Part shown: one piece after another, positions 20,101 through 29,619 of the stretch
How the letters are laid out: the number at the start of each line of letters is the position of its first letter
How positions within the stretch are numbered: the first letter of the stretch is position 1
Source: Azolla caroliniana
Taxonomy: Eukaryota > Polypodiophyta
Reading direction: 5' to 3'
Assembly (NCBI GenBank): GCA_043228905.1
Contig: JBHGNT010000001.1
Location: forward strand, 23,064,001-23,128,000
DNA: 64,000 nt
Program-made: the position numbers and the translations under genes
Notes under the pieces: model-generated
The model's input: only the letters and a program-made list of their open reading frames with translations
What the model was told of the DNA's origin: nothing
Databases searched by the model: none

Positions 20101-20648
20101 TAGGAACCCGCCCTCACCGATCTTGAGCTCCCAGATCGTCCCGTCGGTGAATGTGTGTCCTATGCAGGCCGGATCTCGTAAACTAGGGTCCGACGCAACC
20201 CCTCTGATTCGGGACTCGCTGCCCTCCGGCAAGGGTGCCGCGACTGGCCTTACCTTCCAGTCCACAGTCTTGTACTTCGTGCTAACTCGGGCCGTCCGAT
20301 CCGACCCGAGCCCCCGACTGAAGTTCGCGATGACTTCGTACATCTCTTCGGAACATACCGGTATCGTCCGGTCTTCGCTAAGGTCTTCTCCGGCTACCTT
20401 CCTCAGCATTCCCAAGGTTTCGTCGAAGGAGACCGCCTCCACGGCTCCGCTGATTTCCTTGTCCGGGCCGAGAACTCCGCACGCTCGAAGTCGCACTTCC
20501 GCCCTTGTCCTTTCTCGGCCGACGGTGCCGACTACCATACAGGCTCCGTTGTTGGAGAAGCAAAATTTCCCACCTATCGTACAGTCGCGGGGTCTTTTCC
20601 GAGTGTCCGGGCTGTCTCGGCCCCACGCCTTGGCAGCCCTCTCTAAAA
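17150..20648 (-). pseudogene. G2 pol, disrupted by stops only
   Basis: Pol in the -1 frame from the slip site (20643-20651). Open segments in one frame: 20538-19852, 19659-18028 and about 18025-17150, separated by stops at about 19850 (TCG to TGA), 19672 (CAG to TAG) and 18026 (CGA to TGA). RT core TLPQGGTNS and MPFLDDNPIKG, RNase H VYITVDTSPTGIGW, integrase WMVDLVTMPMG, VADRREL and NPEANGKVERG are all readable. All three integrase acidic residues remain, although the Gly after the second Asp is Arg. The C-terminus is GPYVVQSANDNGTYHLAELDG. It is the best-preserved G-type pol here. Confidence 0.9.
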
Positions 20649-20651
20649 ATC
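20643..20651 (-). promoter_or_regulatory. Candidate -1 frameshift site (G2)
   Basis: GAT TTT TAG on the minus strand, ending the gag-protease frame. The pol frame is open across it in -1. Same nonamer as in G1, G4, G5 and B2. Confidence 0.6.
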
Positions 20652-21575
20652 CTCCCGGTTCTCGCCACCGAGGGATTCGCGGTTTCTCTCGTGGTTCGGC
20701 CGCACCGTCAGAAATTGGACCGAATGGCGCCCGTCCTAGCTTTTGACCCTTGCGTAGGCCGAACCGTTGTCTAGCACCTTGGTCTCCATCCGCGCCGCCG
20801 TGATGTATGGTTCACCTAATATGACCGGTTGCGAGGACGTCTCCTGTACGAAGAAGTGCTGGTCAATCTCGACGTCGCCGATCTTGACTCGCACGTTCGG
20901 GCAGGCCCCATGCAGTTCCTCGGTGGCGCGCGTCGCCGCCCTTATCTTCCACCCGTGCTTGGTGTTGATCGGCCACTTCCCCTTCTTATAGAAGTCCATG
21001 GACATCATGTTTATTTCCGAATCGTGGTCCACCAATGCCACCACCGGTTCCTGAACATCTTCGATCTTTACCGGGGTCTCCGTGGTCGCTCAGGCCCAGT
21101 GTGGCCTCGAATAGTGGCTCTCCGCCCACTCATCTGCCAGCGCCGAGTCGTCGATGTGCGTCGTCCGCACCTCCACAGGTCTTTCCGGTTCCGTCTCCGT
21201 CGACAGCCTCTTCCGTTTCACCAAGTCTACAATGGAGTCGTGGAACTCCTTCTTGGCGATCCCTAGCACCTCCTGCAATGACAGCTCCACTTTGTTGTCG
21301 AGGATCCGTTCTTCTAGGACCTTTCGTAGGTCCGTAGTCCTTTCTATTTCCGTCCCCAATCGGTATCCGCCCTTCCTGGGGTTATCTTGCGAGCTGGACC
21401 CACCGGCATCGTTCCGTCGTTGCCCGAATCGGGTCTCGTACCGTTGTGAGGGCCCGGCCGCTCCGGCTTTCCCCACCCGTTTGTCTTCAACCAGAGCCTC
21501 GTAGTTCCGGCAGGCGGCTTCTACAAAGCCCGTCTTCTCCTCGACCGGATCGCTCCACCCGGTTATTTCCCGGAC
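20643..21575 (-). pseudogene. G2 gag-protease, 3' part (after B1)
   Basis: Gag-protease linker and protease downstream of the B1 insertion. Linker LRKVLEERILDNKVELSLQE is at about 21340-21280. A stop at about 21088 (CGA to TGA) precedes the protease. The protease motif reads ALVDHDSEINMMS, so the catalytic DHG has become DHD (about 21020). VILGEPYI is intact. Another stop near 20736 (CAG to TAG) precedes the frame end at 20643. Confidence 0.85.
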
Positions 21576-21643
21576 CCGTTGTCGTGAAGGATTTGCTTCA
21601 CAATATAAAAATAAACTTGAATATTGTATTAAGTAACATTTGA

Positions 21644-21698
21644 GAGACTTGAACCCGTAACCTCACACACCAAGGATAAAGCATATACCATTAGGATA
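21644..21698 (-). other. tRNA-like block (antisense) in B-type LTR
   Basis: On the minus strand an A-box-like TATCCTAATGG starts at 21698 and a B-box-like GGGTTCAAGTCTC starts at 21656, 42 bases apart, close to tRNA spacing. In B2 the LTR has two such blocks, around 43012-43070 and 43142-43200. Not a functional tRNA by eye. Confidence 0.45.
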
Positions 21699-21877
21699 AG
21701 TTATTTTCTATAGTTATATTTTTATCACAATACTTATGACATGTGTATCTTCATACATTAGAGCTTAGATGAGCATGATGGCTATCATGCATCACATGTA
21801 AAGCATGTGCGCCAAATGGCAATCATGCATCACATGCATGCCATGCACCCCCATATCATCATATGCATGAGAGAACC

Positions 21878-21884
21878 TATAAAG
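21878..21884 (+). promoter_or_regulatory. TATA box in B1 5' LTR
   Basis: TATAAAG in the context GAACCTATAAAGAGAGG. The B2 LTRs have TATATAAAGAGG at the corresponding place. Confidence 0.6.
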
Positions 21885-21974
21885 AGAGGCAAGGAATTAA
21901 GGGATGGATCAAGGGGAAAATAGGGGGATCAATCAAGAGAGTGTGAGAAAATAATACAATCAACTAAAGAAGAC

Positions 21975-22029
21975 TAGCTCATTGGGTGGAGAACTTCTCG
22001 TTTCGAAGTTGAGGTCGTGGGTTCAAATC
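21975..22029 (+). other. tRNA-like block (sense) in B-type LTR
   Basis: A box TAGCTCATTGGG at 21975-21986 and B box GGGTTCAAATC at 22019-22029, 44 bases apart as in a standard tRNA. Between them ACTTC-TCGTTTC-GAAGT (21993-22009) folds as a 5-bp stem with a 7-base loop, placed like an anticodon arm with GTT in the anticodon position. The T stem does not pair. It is present in all four B-type LTRs. Confidence 0.5.
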
Positions 22030-22444
22030 AAGGGTCGGTAGAGAATGTGTTCAGTTTGCGATCAAGGATTGTAAAGTTGGTAAAATGTTATATTTTTAAT
22101 ATACATCATGTTTATATCATATACCCTTGTTCCTTAATTCATACTTTATCTCAATCTTCCTTCTTAAATCATATTTTGTGTCTATCTTGCTTCCTTGATT
22201 CATACTTTGTTTCAATCTTCCTTCTTAAATCATATTTTGTGTCTATCTTGCTTCTTGAATCATACATTGCCTCTATCTTTTATCTATACTAGTCTCTCTC
22301 TCACACATATTACTTTAAACTATTATTCCTCATATCCTTTATCTTCCTAACATTTGCGCGCAAGCCTAATAAAAGTTCCTTCAACTCCCCTTAACCTAAG
22401 TCCCTGCGACTTCCCCGCACGAACCACAACTACCCCGACACATT

Positions 22445-22462
22445 TGGTGAACCCGACGTGAA
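22445..22462 (+). other. B1 primer-binding site
   Basis: TGGTGAACCCGACGTGAA, 4 bases after the 5' LTR. Identical to that of G1. Confidence 0.8.
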
Positions 22463-22479
22463 GGCGGCAACAAGGAGAA

Positions 22480-24528
22480 ATGGAGGAGCAAATGAGGCTT
22501 ATGTGTAGGATGATGGAACGAGTGATGCGGGAACAAGGGATGATGGCAAGCATCGACAAAGTCGTCGACAATATTCTCGCACGAGTAGGAATCTTCGAAG
22601 GTATAAATTTAACAAGATTTCTGAAGATTTATAATGAAGAAATGCTTAAACGCGGTGTCGACGAAGCTGCAAAAATTAATAACTTTAGTCGAGTCGCTGC
22701 GATTGGGCTACAAGAAAGGATCCATGAGCTACAGAGGGAACATCAGACATGGGCGACTTTCGAAAGAGCATTGCTAAATGAATACAACCTCAACGATATG
22801 TCAAGGATGACAAGGCAAACTTTCATGGATTGGTTAGAGTCTTATAAACATTTAAGTGTTTTGGAAGTATTAAAAGAGTTTTCGGAAAGATTTGAGCAAC
22901 TAAATGTTAGCGATAGAAATATAATAGTGCCAGATAAAGTAATATTGTTTCTACAAGCTACTAATATTAAAGACAGGAAGGACTTGGGAATGCTTTTAGA
23001 AGATCAGAATAGTCCAAGTGGACTTACGGAAGATTGGGAGGAGGTGAAAAGGGCCTGCGCCCATTTCTGCAAAAGAAAGTTATGGTTTATGGAGTTGCCC
23101 GATAGAAATGATGAAGAAACGGGGAATGAGTCAGGAGAAAAGAAAGTAGAAGAATCACTCTTACACGAATTGGTGAAAGGCATGAAAGACTTGTCGATCA
23201 AAGTGACGAAGCTAGAATCGGGACAAAGCTCGACTTCATCAAGGCAGGGAGGTGGAATGGTCCGAAGGTGTATGTGGTGTGATAGTATCGACCACCAAAA
23301 GAAAAACTGTCAAGAACATAGGGATTCTCTTAATCATGATAAAATCTACTATCAAGATGGAAAGATTCACTCGACAAAGACTCAACAACCAATCCAGCTC
23401 AACTTCGGGAAAGGTGGAATGAAAAAGCTAATGGAAGATGCCGAGAGAGAAATGACTCAAGCAATACAATCCGTGACAACCTTAGGGTTGCGTGTAGAAG
23501 ACTCATATGGTGGATCTGGTTTTTGGCAAGGTGTGATGGAGTATGCAAGAAAAGGGAAGGTTCAAGTGAAGGAATTAAAAAGCGCGGGTGATGAAATACG
23601 GAACTTCACTGGATGGAATGATCCAGTAGACACACTATCAGCATTTGCCCAAGTGAATGTACAAGATGCACTAGTGGAAGAGAAGCGAAACAGAGCTGAG
23701 GAGGCTGATTCGGCAAAGAAATATGAGACAGAAAAACAACTTCAGAGAAGAGAGATGGAAAAGGATTCTCTTGAGTCAAAAGAAGCTAATAAAGTCAAAG
23801 GGAAGACAGACCCAACTTTTAAGCTTGCTTCGGACACAGAAGCCACGACGGATATAAAACATGTCATGGAAGAAGTTACGAGAGAATGTGCAGCAACAAG
23901 TCTCCAAGATTTGGATCATGAATCCATCAATATTGCAGGTGTAAAGAAGATAAATGATGTTGGGATTCATGAAGGGGATAGGAGTCATTATACAAAGAAC
24001 CATTGGGCTCAAGCAACAACGGAGGCGCCTACAAAAATTACGGAGCAACAAATTCCTTGTATTGCTTTGATAGATCATGGATCAGAAATTAACATGATGT
24101 CGTCGGAATGTTGTGCTCAAGGAAGGTGGCCAATCGATAAGAATCATGGGTCGAAGAAAAGAGTTACAACAGAGATGACGGAGGATCAATTCGGAGCATG
24201 TCCCAGTGTGAAAGCAACAATGGGAGATGTGTCGGTGGATGAAAATTACTATGTGCAAGATGGATCAACCTACCCTGTCATCCTTGGTCAACCATACATC
24301 AGCGTAGTGAGTATGGAAACAAAGGATGGTGAACCATACATCAACGTAGTAAGGATGGAAAGAACTGTGATTAATGATGATTCAACTTTCGCGAGGATCA
24401 AGAGTCGGGATGGAAGGAAGAGGGGCCATATCTTAACCATGATGCCTAACCATGAAAGAAACAAAGAATGCTTGAGGGGACATCCAGTTCAAAAACGGAA
24501 TGAACAGTTTTTCCAAGACTTTGGATGA
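22480..24528 (+). CDS. B1 Gag-protease polyprotein, intact 682 aa
   Basis: Single open frame from ATG 22480, the first ATG after the primer-binding site. Residues about 40-200 are the capsid-like gag (ARVGIFEGINLTRFLKIYNE, VLKEFSERFEQL, GLTEDWEEVKRACAHFCKRK). The zinc knuckle C264-x2-C267-x4-H272-x4-C277 would bind the element RNA. A charged linker (about 370-500) follows, then an aspartic protease with IALIDHGSEINMMS (catalytic D532) and VILGQPYI near 600-607. A short in-frame duplication (EPYINVVRME) follows the QPYI strand. The frame ends QDFG-stop, where B2 would frameshift into pol. It would form particles and self-process, but lacks pol. It is the only intact long gene in the window. 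Confidence 0.9.
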   Translation: MEEQMRLMCRMMERVMREQGMMASIDKVVDNILARVGIFEGINLTRFLKIYNEEMLKRGVDEAAKINNFSRVAAIGLQERIHELQREHQTWATFERALLNEYNLNDMSRMTRQTFMDWLESYKHLSVLEVLKEFSERFEQLNVSDRNIIVPDKVILFLQATNIKDRKDLGMLLEDQNSPSGLTEDWEEVKRACAHFCKRKLWFMELPDRNDEETGNESGEKKVEESLLHELVKGMKDLSIKVTKLESGQSSTSSRQGGGMVRRCMWCDSIDHQKKNCQEHRDSLNHDKIYYQDGKIHSTKTQQPIQLNFGKGGMKKLMEDAEREMTQAIQSVTTLGLRVEDSYGGSGFWQGVMEYARKGKVQVKELKSAGDEIRNFTGWNDPVDTLSAFAQVNVQDALVEEKRNRAEEADSAKKYETEKQLQRREMEKDSLESKEANKVKGKTDPTFKLASDTEATTDIKHVMEEVTRECAATSLQDLDHESINIAGVKKINDVGIHEGDRSHYTKNHWAQATTEAPTKITEQQIPCIALIDHGSEINMMSSECCAQGRWPIDKNHGSKKRVTTEMTEDQFGACPSVKATMGDVSVDENYYVQDGSTYPVILGQPYISVVSMETKDGEPYINVVRMERTVINDDSTFARIKSRDGRKRGHILTMMPNHERNKECLRGHPVQKRNEQFFQDFG

Positions 24529-24550
24529 ACTTTGCACAACTAGTGTGCAA

Positions 24551-24566
24551 GTTCAGAGGGGGTGGG
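24551..24566 (+). other. B1 polypurine tract
   Basis: The run from GTTCAGAGGGGGTGGG abuts the 3' LTR start TGTCGTG. It is identical in B2 (49044-49059). Confidence 0.75.
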
Positions 24567-25429
24567 TGTCGTGAAGGATTTGCTTCACGATATAAAAATA
24601 AACTTGAATATTGTATTAAGTAACATTTGAGAGACTTGAACCCGTAACCTCACACACCAAGGATAAAGCATATACCATTAGGATAAGTGATTTTAGATAT
24701 AATTATATTTTTATCACAATACTTATGACATGTGTATCTTCATACATTAGAGCTTAGATGAGCATGATGGCTATCATGCATCACATGTAAAGCATGTGCG
24801 CCAAATGGCAATCATGCATCACATGCATGCCATGCACCCCCATATCATCATATGCATGAGAGAACCTATAAAGAGAGGCAAGGAATTAATGGATGGATCA
24901 AGGGGAAAATAGGGGGATCAATCAAGAGAGTGTGAGAAAATAATACAATCAACTAAAGAAGACTAGCTCATTGGGTGGAGAACTTCTCGTTTCAAAGTTG
25001 AGGTCGTGGGTTCAAATCAAGGGTCGGTAGAGAATGTGTTCAGTTTGCGATCAAGGATTGTAAAGTTGGTAAAATGTTATATTTTTAATATACATCATGT
25101 TTATATCATATACTCTTGTTCCTTAATTCATACTTTATCTCAATCTTCCTTCTTAAATCATATTTTGTGTCTATCTTGCTTCCTTGATTCATACTTTGTC
25201 TCAATCTTCCTTCTTAAATCATATTTTGTGTCTATCTTGCTTCTTGAATCATACATTGCCTCTATCTTTTATCTATACTAGTCTCTCTCTCTCACATATT
25301 ACTTTAAACTATTATTCCTCATATCCTTTATCTTCCTAACATTTGCGCGCAAGCCTAATAAAAGTTCCTTCAACTCCCCTTAACCTAAGTCCCTGCGACT
25401 TCGCCGCACGAACCACAACTACCCCGACA
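24567..25429 (+). repeat. B1 3' LTR
   Basis: 863 bp, TGTCGTGAAGG to CCCCGACA, followed by the CCGT duplication (25430-25433). Confidence 0.93.
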
Positions 25430-25433
25430 CCGT

Positions 25434-26574
25434 CTCTCGGTGTGGTCCATTTCATCTTTCCTTAGCCGTGCGCCGGCAAGACCTTCCAGCATTGCCGACC
25501 AGAATCCATCTTTGCCCTCCTTTCGGGCCTCGCTGCCCCCGACCCGAATGCCGGCTGACGCCGAGTAGTGGATGGCCTCCACGTGTCGGGCCGTTGCCTC
25601 TTCCATCAGTCTCTTCATTCCTCCTCCCTGTCGTTTCGGTTCAGGGCCCTCCTGGTGTCGCCGACGTGCACCCGGCCTTCCCACAGGTACACCACCCGGT
25701 TCCTCAACGCTTCTGCGAATTCGCCGCAGTCCTTCCGGATGTGGCCGACCTCGTCGCACCACATGCACCTGTTCCCTGTTGCTGGCCGTCGGTCACGAGC
25801 CGGTTCGCCACCTTCCCTTCGAGTCTGGGCGATCTGGAGATCCTTTATCGCCCGCGTCAACTCCTCCAGCGTTGCTCCTCCGGACGAGCCATTGACCATG
25901 GCGGTCGAAGCCGAACCGGTTTCGAGCCATTCCCGGGTTTCTTCCCTTCGCATTGGCGGCACCGGTTCAAGCCTTCTTGCTGTGACAGAGCCCGCACCGG
26001 CCGCCCCGTTGTCAGCCCAGTCGGTTGTCAGCCCGTCCTCGGTTTCCAGCAAGGAGCCGACTTGGTCCCGGTCCCGCTCGTCCACCGACTTGACGAACAG
26101 TAGGACCCGGCTCGTATCCAGAACGGTTCGGTCAAGCGCCGAAAGGCGCGCAAAGCGTTCTTTGAACTCCCGGAGGAGTGCCGTCGCGTTTCTTCCCTTG
26201 CCGGGGAACTCCACCCATTCTATGAAGTCCCGTTTCGAAAGCCGGAGCGCGTCGTCCAGCCCGTATTTTTCTAGGAGTCGGCCTTCGAACTCCTCCCAGG
26301 TACGGCTCTCCGCCCGCACCTCGAGCACCTCCGCATGGATGCTCGGCATCGCCAATCGAGGAAACCCGGCAAGACGCCTCTCTTCCGGAATGTCCCGCAT
26401 CAGCATTTCTGCCCCGTAGGACGCCAAATACTTCGTGGCATCCTTTCCGCTGAACCGGCCAATCGTACCAACGATCGCCTCAATGGCTCTGTCGAGGGCG
26501 CCGGTGCCCTCGCGTGCACTCAATATCTGATCCACGGCCGCAGCCATGGCCTCTGCAAGATCCGACCCTTTCAT
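25434..26574 (-). pseudogene. G2 gag, 5' part (before B1)
   Basis: Starts at ATG 26574 (MKGSDLAEAMAAAVDQ). Capsid region FSGKDATKYLASYGAEML, RTWEEFEGRLLEKYGLDDAL and ALDRTVLDTSRVLLFVKSVD is readable. Relative to its sisters 15 codons are deleted after GLTTDWA, between two TGGGCTG repeats. The knuckle CMWCDEVGHIRKDC is intact. A one-base loss near 25630 shifts the frame, and the shifted frame runs to the B1 insertion site. Confidence 0.88.
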
Positions 26575-26596
26575 CTTCTGCTCTTCTGCCGCCTCC

Positions 26597-26614
26597 TTCA
26601 CGTCGGGTTCACCA
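26597..26614 (-). other. G2 primer-binding site
   Basis: TGGTGAACCCGACGTGAA on the minus strand, a few bases after the end of the 5' LTR at 26619. Confidence 0.8.
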
Positions 26615-26618
26615 AAGA

Positions 26619-27245
26619 TGTCAAGGTTTTCCTCGCGGATGCGTGGAATGAGGCGGGACCTCGGGGGTCCAGTACCGAAGAGCAAGAGAGAAAGGAGAAG
26701 AGACCCACTACGTGCGAGAGTAGATTCATAGGGACACGGCCCTTCGACACAAAGACGCGAGTGGGACAGCGACACAGGGAGACACAAACGTATGTATGTA
26801 TTAACAAAGACAAACAACACAACACGGAGTCGGTTACAACCGAACAGGCCGGCGAACAGATGCTGATACCTGTTCGTAAACGCACAGAAAGGAAGGAGTA
26901 GGTTGGAGGTGCTGCTGGAAGCACTCGGGCATTCCTCAGAGCAGCGCGAGCCTCCCGAAACCTGCATAGAAGCAAGCTATGGCGTTTGCGAACCAGAGAG
27001 AGAGAGAGAGAAGCCTTCGCCCACGAACCGATAACACTTCGTCCTCGACTCTCCGCAATCCCCCTCGCCCCTCCTTGTCTCCCTCCTTTTATAGGCAAGG
27101 AAGGAGCCGTTTCCCCTTTACTTCCTACCTACCGAATCTACCTGCCTAGGATCTCCTATGTACAACATAAGGCGCACGTGCATGAAGAGCCGGTTCCTAC
27201 GCTCCGGTGCACCAATTCCGCTTGTGGACGGTTTTCTTCACGACA
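26619..27245 (-). repeat. G2 5' LTR
   Basis: 627 bp. On the minus strand it starts TGTCGTGAAG at 27245 and ends TTGACA at 26619. It is followed on the + strand by the ACGT duplication at 27246-27249. Confidence 0.92.
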
Positions 27246-27249
27246 ACGT

Positions 27250-28319
27250 GTTGAGAGTTATGGTGATTTAACTCTTCACGACTTATCTATGCATTGTAAG
27301 AATTTATATGAGTTATTTCTTGCCAGAAAGATGATGTGGCTTCTCTTTCACATATGCTTACAATTGAAGATATATGCATAGGACTTAAGAAATTGGCCTC
27401 TTGAAAGACAAGCAATCTTCAATGTATAAAGGCCGAAATGCTCAAATGGACGGGAAAGGAAGCACATGTATGTATAAGCGATATGTTTAATGATGCATTG
27501 CAACATGGTATGTCGTACGATTTGACTACAAATTGGATCAAACCTTTATGTCATAAAGGCGGAGATGTAAATAATGTAAACAACGATCGAACCATCATGG
27601 TTGGCTCATTAATGGCAAAATTGTTTGGATGTATAATGGAATCAAAGATAAGTGTATGGGCTGAAAAAAATGGTAAGAGAGTTTATGGACAAGCTAGCTT
27701 TCGAAAACACCATAGCACCATTGATCACCTTGTCCCCCTTCGAGTATTAATGGAGGAAAGTCGACTTAGAGGTAAAGGTTTATATTGTTGCTTTGTAAAC
27801 TTCAAGAAAGCTTTTGATATGGTACCTCGTGAGCATCTTTGGAGGCAAATGGAAGAACTTGAGGTGCCAAGTAAATATATGCTTGCAATTTCCCGAATTT
27901 ATGAGAAGGTTATATGTTGTGTCCGCATGAGAGATAAACTTTCAGATTTTTTCAAAAGCACTATTGGTGTTAAGCAAGGATGCCCACTCTCACCAACACT
28001 ATTTGGTCTATGCAGTGATGAATTGGAAGAAATGGTTACCAAGTTTGCAAAGGAAGAATGTGTTGAAGAAGTTGTCATTGGGAATGTTGTGATTATGCTT
28101 TTGCTATATGCAGATGATGTAGTGCTTTTTGCAAATACTTTAGGAGATGCACAAAAGGTTATGACGGCATTGGAAAAACTTTGCATGCATACTAAATTAA
28201 GTGTCAATAGCTCTAAAACAAAGATTATGCTTGTGAAGTGCCAAAAAAGAGATAAACCATGCATTATGTACAACAATGATCCACTTGAATGTGTGGAAAG
28301 CTTCAAATATCTTGGCCTT
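27250..28319 (+). pseudogene. LINE 2, piece 2: reverse transcriptase
   Basis: Continues piece 1 after the G2 insertion. A frame break lies near 27340. The frame 27438-28319 is open and holds the RT palm: NNDRTIMVGSLMAKLFGCIM, GQASFRKHHSTIDHL, CFVNFKKAFDMVPREHLW, STIGVKQGCPLSPTLFGL and the catalytic LLLYADDVVLFAN (about 28100). It stops at FKYLGL, where element D is inserted. The continuation is at 41606. The catalytic pair is intact. Confidence 0.9.
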
Positions 28320-28591
28320 TGTGTAGGATCTATGTATTGATGGAGTTAACTCCTCGATGTCGTTTGTGGAGTTCGGACCGGCATATACCCTTTTGATGGT
28401 GGATCGGGTAGAGATGGTTGTTGGACACCTCCGAGCCTCACACTAACTTAACGATTAATAGATTATTAAGCACGATATCTATCTCACTCTCTCAAGCTTG
28501 CTCTCATAGACAATAGGGTAATGAATATAGATAATAAGACTACTGAATATGTTTATTAACCCTCTTTGCTAAGAGTTCTAGCACCAACAAG
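28320..28591 (-). repeat. Element D LTR c (truncated 3' LTR)
   Basis: Matches 41018-41285 closely. It joins gag sequence at 28592-28595 through a GAAG overlap that occurs in both the LTR and gag, a microhomology deletion junction. Confidence 0.85.
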
Positions 28592-29602
28592 GAAGGTTTT
28601 TCGTGTGGCGTATGTAGTCCTTGACTATCTCGTTCGCTTCTTGCTTGAGGGTGAAAAGTTGGTCGATCGGGTTCCATTTATTCCCTCGACGAGCGAAGTT
28701 TATCATGATATCTTCAATGACATACTCGAAGTCTGTGACGATGTCCTCATTCAAGGTCCTAAACCAAATTCCGACTTGGTCATCGAGTGCAAGTCCGAAG
28801 GCGGCTACTTTGGTAGTCACTGTGAGGCACTCATAAGCTCGACATATTTGCTTCAACCTCTTTACGTGATCATAGGCGTTACCGAAACCGAGAAAATGGG
28901 GTACTAGTTTAGAAATTGAAGCACTCTTCCTATTGTTGTTTGTGGGGCTTCTCGAATTATCCGTGGGCACTCGCTCTTTTTCCATCAATGCCACAGGGTT
29001 TGTATGGATTGTAATGCTAGTGCGAGTTCAGCGTTTGCGGGTGCTAAGGTAGTTTGGTCGGGTGTAGGGGTCGTTTCCATACGTGGCGGTGTCGAGTGTC
29101 GTTGTGTGTGTGCTTTATTTGGGTTGTCGCCCGTTGTGCTCGAATGCGGTGCGGGGTTGGACTCACGGCCTCGACAGTGTGTATTTGACGATGCTTCTAG
29201 GACGTGAAGTTTTTGTCGCACGAACCTGTCTTTCCTTTCTACCAAAGCGGCTTCAATATCTCGGGCGATGATTTCCGGTTGTCCCACTATCGCGAGTTGC
29301 ATCGTCCATATATTGATTTCTTGTTCTATCACACGTAACTCCTGAGCGGCATCCTGTATGTGTCGCTCTACATTGAGCAGGTCTGCCATTGGGTTCTCCT
29401 GTAGTGGGGGTGTGTTGAGGACTACTTTAGTTGCTGGGCTCGATGGGAGGTTCATATTTGGTAGCGTCCCCGGGGTTAACCACCCTCTGTGGTAACGATT
29501 TGGGTTAGATGGGTTAGCACCATGTGTTTGGTTGGTTTGTGTGGACTCCTCCTGGCGTGTGGGTCGGGTTTTGAACATCTCCATCCATGAGGATCTGGCC
29601 AT
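28592..29602 (-). pseudogene. gag of the short D unit, truncated
   Basis: Starts at ATG 29602 (MARSSWMEMFKTRPTRQEES). The N-terminal part is about 205 codons and Pro/Thr-rich. A one-base deletion near 28990 then breaks QTL-VALMEKE. The second part (28994-28592) holds the retrotransposon gag core LVPHFLGFGNAYDHVKRLKQ and DDQVGIWFRTL. It is cut at the LTR c junction, so no knuckle or protease remains. It preserves N-terminal sequence that the long unit has lost. Confidence 0.85.
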
Positions 29603-29619
29603 GTTCTCTTGTCAAGATT

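Larger units (their letters stand above)
21580..22440 (+). repeat. B1 5' LTR
   Basis: TGTCGTGAAGG to CCCCGACA, 861 bp, with TATAAAG at 21878-21884. It carries an antisense tRNA-like block (21644-21698) and a sense one (21975-22029). Confidence 0.93.
21580..25429 (+). mobile_element. Element B1: young gag-protease-only LTR retrotransposon
   Basis: LTRs 21580-22440 and 24567-25429, nearly identical (about a dozen differences by eye). The 4-bp duplication is CCGT (21576-21579 and 25430-25433), and joining the flanks restores G2 gag. The 2.1-kb interior has a primer-binding site, one uninterrupted 682-codon frame and a polypurine tract, but no RT, RNase H or integrase. It is the most recent insertion in this part of the window. 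It must use enzymes from a relative such as B2. Confidence 0.93.
16482..27245 (-). mobile_element. Element G2: full-length Ty3/gypsy, minus strand, containing B1
   Basis: Same family as G1. The 3' LTR is 16482-17106 and the 5' LTR 26619-27245, with ACGT duplications at both ends. Without the nested B1 (21580-25429) it is about 6.9 kb, like G1. It is inserted in LINE 2. It is inactive: protease active-site Gly is changed to Asp, there are stops in gag-protease and pol, and B1 interrupts gag. Confidence 0.93.

Noticed and set aside
21975-22029. Functional tRNA gene
   Set aside because: A and B boxes and an anticodon-like arm are present, but the T stem does not pair, no acceptor stem is evident and position 33 is C. 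Kept only as a tRNA-like block.
22017-22292. Small + strand frame in the B LTR (also at 25006 and 43495)
   Set aside because: Lies wholly in the LTR, made of CTT/ATT-rich repeats, with a stop before gag.
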